From the NCBI GenBank assembly GCA_008508345.1, contig QNGE01002653.1, forward strand, positions 15,926 through 79,925: a DNA stretch of 64,000 nucleotides, written 5' to 3'. Below, one piece after another: positions 57,401-64,000 of this stretch. The notes under the pieces are model-generated. The model was not told where the DNA came from and did no database searches. It saw only the letters and a list, made by a program, of their open reading frames with translations. The stretch is from Paragonimus westermani (Eukaryota > Platyhelminthes > Trematoda > Plagiorchiida > Troglotrematidae). Both the position numbers and the translations under genes were made by a program. How positions within the stretch are numbered: position 1 is the first letter of the stretch; each line of letters starts with the position of its first letter.

Positions 57401-60400
57401 TGGATTCAACTTCACAGCCCCCACTGCTCAGGAATGACCATGACGATGTCACCATGTCATTGAAATGTCAACTACAATAAAACACTTCCGTTTCCCACTC
57501 CACCACATGTGTAGATATTCGCTGAAAGCTATCACTACATTCTAATCCAACTGTAGTTTTGAGACGCTAAAATGAGAACGACCGTCATCCCAAAATTACA
57601 CAACACAGCAAGCATTCAAAACACTCCAAACAGTAATAGTTTAGATGACGACGTTCACAGTAAAGGTTTTGCAAAGGTTTTTGATAAGTGCTGCGGATCT
57701 CCTCATTATCTAAGATGTCTTTGTGATTTGAATCAAACTGTGCACCTGCTTTCTACAGGAGTAAAGCTTGTCTGAGAATTATCGTCCGTTCATTGTATCA
57801 TCAATTCCTTTTGTTAATTACTTTAATATACAGTGCAGGTTCTCTAGGATTTTTGAAAATACCCTTCTAAATAAGCGTTTCGGTTAGCCTAACTGAGATG
57901 GCAAGTTGCTCATCAATTATATAGACAGTCACTCACGTGCATAACATGAATAGGCAGGCTTAGCTTTATAATAGAGTACGAATTCTCACACATCAACTCG
58001 CAAGAAAAAAGATTATCGTACACGCTCGCATCGAACACAGAAATCTTTGCAAATTTAAGAGAGTCCTTGCTTTTTACAGAGTTTTACCGTAGTTGATTCA
58101 ATTTTTCCGTACCGTAAAATGGGACATAACAAGAATGTAAGTGATTCGTTGAATTTGTGAACAAGAAAGTTCAAATGAAGATTAGCACGGACTTTGCAGC
58201 CGTACAGCTCACATTTACCATAGTGGCTTTCACACCGCACAGCCATATTTTGAAATTTTGGATGATTTTTTTATGTGCTCCAGCGAGCAGCTTCTGAAAC
58301 ATCTTAATGTTACGAAATCCCTAATGACTACTGACGAGATAATCGCATTACTGACAATATTGTATGCCATCAGTGTGAACCGTTCTTTCGAATACTTGTT
58401 TATAGAATACGGAGCGTCCCTCTGTACGGAACTTCTTATCACACAAAATAAGAAACTCGCTTCATCTCAGCCGCACACGCCTACATAATTCCTAAGCAGA
58501 ATTCCATCGGTTCACTCCATTTACTTAGCTTTCCCATCATCTTCTCTTTGTTCTTAGGGCATAACGAAAGTTATGTGATATCTTGCATAAAACTTTGTTT
58601 GCCAACGTTATTCTCAATACAGCTCTGATGATTCACTGGAGAGACTACGTTTTCAAAATGGTGTATCTTCGTTAGTCATACTTTTCATCTTGGTAGGTGA
58701 GAACAGCTAGAGAGTTCAGTATCCAACTTACTACACTCTTACAGGCAACCACTTGTTTCCTCCATCCATTTCCCCGCGAGATTTTTCAATGAATGATTGA
58801 TTTTCTTTGGGTACTGGAACACACTGTAAACTGAGTTTTAACAATATAAGATACAATTAGGATTACTACACTTTATACTCCAAAGATAACACTGTTGTGC
58901 TCATTGTATTGATTTTCGAACCGGTTGTGTCACCCACAACGTCCATAGGTAATATTTATTGCTGATGAACTAAAATAGGGTTTGCGGTTCAAAATACAAC
59001 TTTAAGAAGAAACTATAGGGGGGTTAGTCCTCTGTAAATGTGGTTACTTAACACTACACTTACTGAAATTTTCGCAATTTTTTTGACTGCGTGTTTTTCA
59101 CGTTATTAATATCCTTAAGGATTTTATGCGGAATACCTTTGATTCACTCTGTCACCATGTTTCACGAAACTTCTTCTGTTCATTAGTCAGCCATCAACCA
59201 TCTATATACAAAAACTTAGACGCAATTATATGTCATGATCTTTTTCGGACTTGGTTGTTCACAACTATGTGTTTGAGTTTGTCTTATGGAAAAGTACCTT
59301 ATCTTGACAAAACATTTACTTATCTCTCTCTGGAGCTTCAGCGGGACGTTATTTCGAACGACGGTATGTGAATGATTAAATTTACGAGGACTACGTAGTT
59401 GCCCAAAGTGATAACAGTTCCTTTTCAGAGGATTATTTCTGCAAAAGACGATTAAGATACTAAATGAATGCCTGAAAAAATCATGAAAATAGGCTACTGC
59501 CAACGAGCAAACGTTGTGAAGTGGTGTCCATATTTCGAATCATGAATGAAGACAGAGGTAAAACACAGGCATGGACAGAGCGACCAGCATGTCACCAGTG
59601 CCTTCTCCTGGACGACCTATGTGTAAACAACCCATGTGTCCATATATCGTTATCCATGAAGGTTTGGTACGGACCAGTCCGTCACCCGCACACGACCGAC
59701 CTCACAATGTGGTGACTTTCGTGTGTCACATAAGGTCATTAGTTTCCGATTCACACAACTCAATCTAAGAACCTAAAGAAGATGAGGGCGTTTATTCACA
59801 TTTGTGCTCTACCAGGCTATGTGCATACCATGTGTGTATACACATCTGCACGGCCATAATCATCAATGTGACCGTCTTTTTAAATTGTAGAGTCACTGAT
59901 AGTTTCCAATTTTGAAAAAGTTTTCCGAAGATGAAATTCGCTGGACAGAAGTTAATGCCAACAAATTACGAAGAAATTAATTGTGATGACGTCATAGTAA
60001 ACCTGGTTTATTAGGATATCCATGCTTAGTAGAGGAAGCACTGGATAGAAGTAAAATGATTGTCAGTGATAGTAATTGGCGAATAATTCGCACACTAGTG
60101 CCATATTGTAATCCTGTGTTCAGTATGTTGTTGCAACGTACACTTTCGTACAGAGGATCTCAAAAAGCATATCCAGTTTCCTGAAAGTAAGGGATTTTTG
60201 CTTACGGTAGAGTTTTGGGACAGGTGCTGATGTGTCCCCACATTAAAGGTCTGTTGTTCGAAAATTGCGTAGAAGGTCAATATTGAAATTAACAACTTGG
60301 CAGTGAAGTATAAACACAATTCACAAATCCAAGCAACCCAAATCCTATAAAACCAGTCTTCACTTGTTAGTTGCTTGATGATATTCCCGTTAGTTTGTAC

Positions 60401-63344
60401 TAGGACTTATCCAGCTTGCACCTGACCACAGACTGTGTAGACAATCTAATCAGTGACGTTGATCATCGTTGCTATTTACCCGATAAACATTGCTTATTGC
60501 ACTCTCCAATTCTGCTAAGAGCTAATTAGGTGTATCATATCCGGGGGACATTGGGTCGTAGTTTTAACGATTAGTCTACGTAAGTCATTCGCGTTAACTA
60601 CTCAGCTGCATTAGGTTATGTAAGAACAGATGGAGAGTGGTCCAGTACCAACGGTTTACACTATCAGTGATAGCGTGAGAGAGCCGTTACTAAAGTAAGG
60701 TGTCTCATGGGCGTGTTACAATTTAGAAGTGTCTGTCTAGTGAATAGATTTGACTGCGCGTTCGGGACTTTACAAATGAAATCTGTGCCGTTCACCCAAA
60801 GTCCGCTGTAAAAATAGTATTCTCATAGTTCATGTATGGATGGTGTTCCTTCTGACCGTGTGATCATGTGGAAGCACGCGGTGTCCTCCCAGAAACGGCT
60901 TTTATTTCAGTAGTATAAGTAATGGACCACAATGTGAAACGATGCCTCTAAAATGTGAACCCAAAACTCACCCACTAGAAGTTGGTCTAATCTGTCCTCT
61001 ACTGTGACATGTCTGATACGGTGTGTGACATTCGATTGTATGACTGTCAAAAAGCTTCCGCTTATTAGCCAGCTACTTCAGTGCCAATACTTAGTCAGCA
61101 AACTGACGGGGGAATTGTGCTCCGTACAGAGGCATCTAGTGGCAGTGGCAGCTCACATTATAAAGGTGTTCATACAGTTGTGTATCATGTGGCACGGTGA
61201 ATGCGTTCTGTTTTCTCTGGTGGAACTCAAGCGATTTATCCAAGCCGCCCATTATTTAGTAAACTACCGTGCTGAAGTTCACTGAAGCGTCGCCTATAAC
61301 TTGTGTTAGCCGTACCTAATCAATAATGGTCTACGTTATAGAAGAGGACTCCAAGATCGAAGTGACCGCCGTCGTAAATAAGCACTTCCCTGTTAATGAT
61401 AACTTGGTACTCTAGAGATTGTTGAGATCCGGTCGAGGCTTTGCGTTCGTTCAGAACTAGATGAAAACATTTAATTTCCTCAGGTCAACAAATGATCAAA
61501 CACAACGGGGAATGTCGATGGCATAACTGCCAACAAACCGGTATTCAATAATCCCTACTTTCTTACACACCCTGATTAATGTTTCATAGTTAACACGTTG
61601 TAATGAGCCTGATGATCAAACAAAGAAAACATCACGCTAGTTGTTTTGTTCTCATCACTTAAGTGAATGGTATCAAACGAATATTTCATTTAATGGATAA
61701 AATTCCTCTGAGTACCGCTCAACAACCGTCAGCTAGTCCAGCCACTAGGGAGCAATTATCCCATTTAAGCATATGAATAAGGAAGTCACAAGATAAACCT
61801 TACAAGATGGTGGCACCCTTTTGACTGCTCCCGTCAGGTGCAGTATATAGAAGTGGTGAGAAGCAAAGTTACTAAAAAGAACGAAACCAACAAAAAACGT
61901 TCGTTTGCATAATACCATTCGTAACCGAACGACTTTTCAAACAAACAACCGAACAGGTGAGCTTGGTTATGGTAGGCCCCGCTGGACGGCTGATTCAAGC
62001 TTAAATCCTACAGCTTTGTTGTTTTGTTCGAAAAATTCGCAATTTTTTCTTCTCCTATTGCACTCTCATCGATCACGTTCAAATCGATTTAACAAGGCTG
62101 TTTTTGGATGGCTATTCGATAGCTTTACCCTGCTTTATTTATCACGCAAGTGTTGTACTTTACCCTCTTCTCACCTGTAGACCCACTGATATTTGTTCCA
62201 ACTGTTAAAGTTATCTCCGCTACACTGCTGGTTCAGTGATTTCGATGTGTTCAGTGTGCCGTTTGTTTGGTGTAAACTTCCTGTTTTTGGTAGGGATTTC
62301 ACTCTATACTGCAGCATTTCGAACTGTTTTGATTGCTTTGCTCAATGTCAAGTTCACTACACACATGTTCACTCGTCTGCTTGTTCTGCACGGTAGTTAG
62401 CGTGGACGTAGCCTTATTGTGCTTTATGCCGTTTACTATCGAAGCGGTACGTCCATATACTCGGTTTCACATTTGTACTTTCGTGGAGCATGGAACTGTT
62501 CAATAGGGAAAAGGCTTGAAATGAAATCTAAGTGATTCACCAAATTATTGGGTGTCAAGTCGGTTGAAATCAAGTCTACTTATTAGTACGTTCTGTGCTC
62601 TCTCCAGAAACTAAACGGTTATCGCTTAACATTCTTATCTGCTCAGCAAACGAGAGGCAATTAACCTGGTATGTTTGAGACATAACAGCGAAGAAGTTGT
62701 AAAACTCACGGAGAATTTGACGATTGGCATGTTTTGGTTATCGAAGGAATCAACCATCAATTCAACCTTGTGGCAAGCTCAGAAACAAGAATGCTGGATT
62801 TGTGCACAAATCGAGCCAAATATTATACAAAAGAACATTAAGGCCGAATGATATCAGCCGAATGCCTTTAATAAAGCAAGACAAACGAAAATTCATTTAG
62901 AAATATTGTATTATGAAGGGCAGTTTGTGGCTGCTACTATTTTGCACATTGCAGGAAAGTTTGAAGGGTCTAACAAAATTATGAAATTTAACCAAAGGTA
63001 AATACTACTAATGAACAATACGTTCTCTGTGGCAGTTCCAGTGCATTGATGAAACGATTGACTAAATTTCGGCTTCACCAAATGGTCGCCAAACTTCTGC
63101 TGGATCTAAAATTTCCTTAAAAGATGACCATACCAATCATTTATTGTAGATAGTCGGTTGTTGCTGTCCAAAAGTGGTGTTGAATTTGGAAGCAAAACAC
63201 GGACTGAATGTTTTAACTAATCAGCCGGTACTATCTCATCGTTTGGGTTAGTCTACCGAGTTCTCCGGAACTTTGACTTTTTATAGATGGAGCATACAAA
63301 AATTGTTCGCAGTTATGACATTCCCGCAGAATTCCTAGTCATTC
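54451..63344. other. Long stretch without recognised gene
   Basis: About 9 kb with frames such as 55900-56190, 58258-58488 and 61004-61285, none of which shows a family signature or flanking splice sites I can support. An (AT)n run is at 56313-56329. A perfect 7-bp palindrome (CCTGATC G GATCAGG) is at 56394-56408. Confidence 0.4.
56313..56329. repeat. AT dinucleotide repeat
   Basis: About eight AT units. Common slippage repeat. Confidence 0.9.
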
Positions 63345-63490
63345 CTTTTCGGAAAGAAGCACTGAATCCGAGTTTCGCTCTCATTAAAGCTCATCACTAG
63401 TGCATATCATTACAACAACCGGGGCTAGAACTCCGGTCACGCTTTCATGAGGCAACCTGGCTTACCATTGCACCACTGATTTCATACTAG
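63345..63490 (-). repeat. tRNA-derived SINE, minus half of a head-to-head pair
   Basis: Best-preserved minus-strand copy. Read on that strand it starts with an A-box-like TGGTGCAATGGTAAGCC (about 63475-63459). A B-box-like GGAGTTCTAGCCCC follows (63434-63421), then a body with CACTAGTGATGAGC, TTTAATGAGAGCGAAACTC and the tail AGTGCTTCTTTCC. A/B box order and spacing fit descent from a tRNA gene. Confidence 0.7.
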
Positions 63491-63649
63491 GTGAGATTGA
63501 ATCATGCTAATCACTTTTGCGACTTTAACCTGTGAGAAGTTCTAGTCGTCTGGTTGTCGGCTGGGGTTTACAGAGCATCTTCTGTGTCTGCTGTTTAGGT
63601 TATCGGACAACCTGAGTATTGCTCAAGCGAAGTTCGCTGAGTATTTATA

Positions 63650-63815
63650 TCCGTTGGTCCAGTCCTCCCTAACGTGAGGTCAATGACATACTGGTCGTCC
63701 TAATAACCTCGTGAAACTGTGGTCGGGGTTTTCGTCTCGGCAGCGGCAAGGATATGTGCTACTGACAAGCATTAAAGAAACCGAAGCTGGGTTCTAATGC
63801 TTTTTTGAAAAAAAG
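63650..63815 (+). repeat. tRNA-derived SINE, plus half of a head-to-head pair
   Basis: The tRNA-like head runs from CCTAACGTGAGGTCAATGAC (63667-63686) to the B-box-like GGTCGGGGTTTTCGTCTCGG (63721-63740). The shared body follows: ATATGTGCTACTGACAAGC, then ATTAAAGAAACCGAAGCTGG. The tail is TTCTAATGCTTTTTTG with an A-rich end (63807-63815), as expected for a retroposed copy. Confidence 0.68.
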
Positions 63816-64000
63816 AGGGGATGACCAAAATATCTGCTGAGATGTGACGGAAGCCATCAACTGTGTAATGTTCAATTTGTATAGATCAAGATTACTGGAG
63901 TTAGCGACAGAATTACTTCACTTGGTTGAGCATTCATTATCAGCGTTTATTGTAAGATTTCGGAGCTTTATGAATTAGTCAAATATACCGCGTTCAGTTT

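Noticed and set aside
1..64000. CRISPR arrays, operons, prophage or toxin systems
   Set aside because: The sequence is eukaryotic with spliced genes. No regularly spaced short repeats or bacterial-type gene clusters were seen.

Overview
This is eukaryotic DNA, most likely from a flatworm and probably a trematode (fluke). The evidence is two conserved animal genes split by introns with good GT/AG junctions, one intron of about 13.6 kb, and a large load of decayed RTE-type LINEs, tRNA-derived SINEs and Ty3/gypsy remnants of the style seen in fluke genomes. The species call is inference. There are no bacterial operons, CRISPR arrays or phage genes.

Two genes are well supported, both on the + strand in the left third. 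The first is the 3' part of MTG1, a mitochondrial ribosome-associated, circularly permuted GTPase. Its exons are 3767-3951, 17522-17940 and 19364-19728; the upstream exons are probably beyond the left edge. The second is a SMIM15-like small membrane protein, with exons 21129-21242 and 23759-23956. In both genes the reading phases join exactly across the introns. The genes are 1.4 kb apart and share a strand, and nothing suggests a functional link.

Most of the rest is transposon debris. RTE-like LINE pieces lie at 1-60 (- strand), 560-1420, 5780-8230 (inside the big MTG1 intron), 24250-24471, 27600-29213 (broken by an N gap at 28547-29112) and 29284-31065. A second LINE type, closer to jockey, leaves a reverse transcriptase fragment at 10478-10753. 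A CpG-rich 173-bp tandem repeat sits at 31660-32012. Ty3/gypsy remnants lie at 52430-54450 and perhaps 41029-41346. tRNA-derived SINEs occur at 20047-20215, 39252-39700 and 63345-63815, and at the last two loci two SINEs sit head to head with similar total length.

The right half, roughly 32-64 kb, has no recognisable host gene. Its open frames are short, lie on both strands and lack family signatures. I did not find a new multi-gene system. The best leads are the head-to-head SINE pairs, the CpG-rich repeat, the splice acceptor directly before the SMIM15 start codon, a set of possible unassigned exons at 24497-25435, and a probably mis-sized assembly gap between two LINEs.
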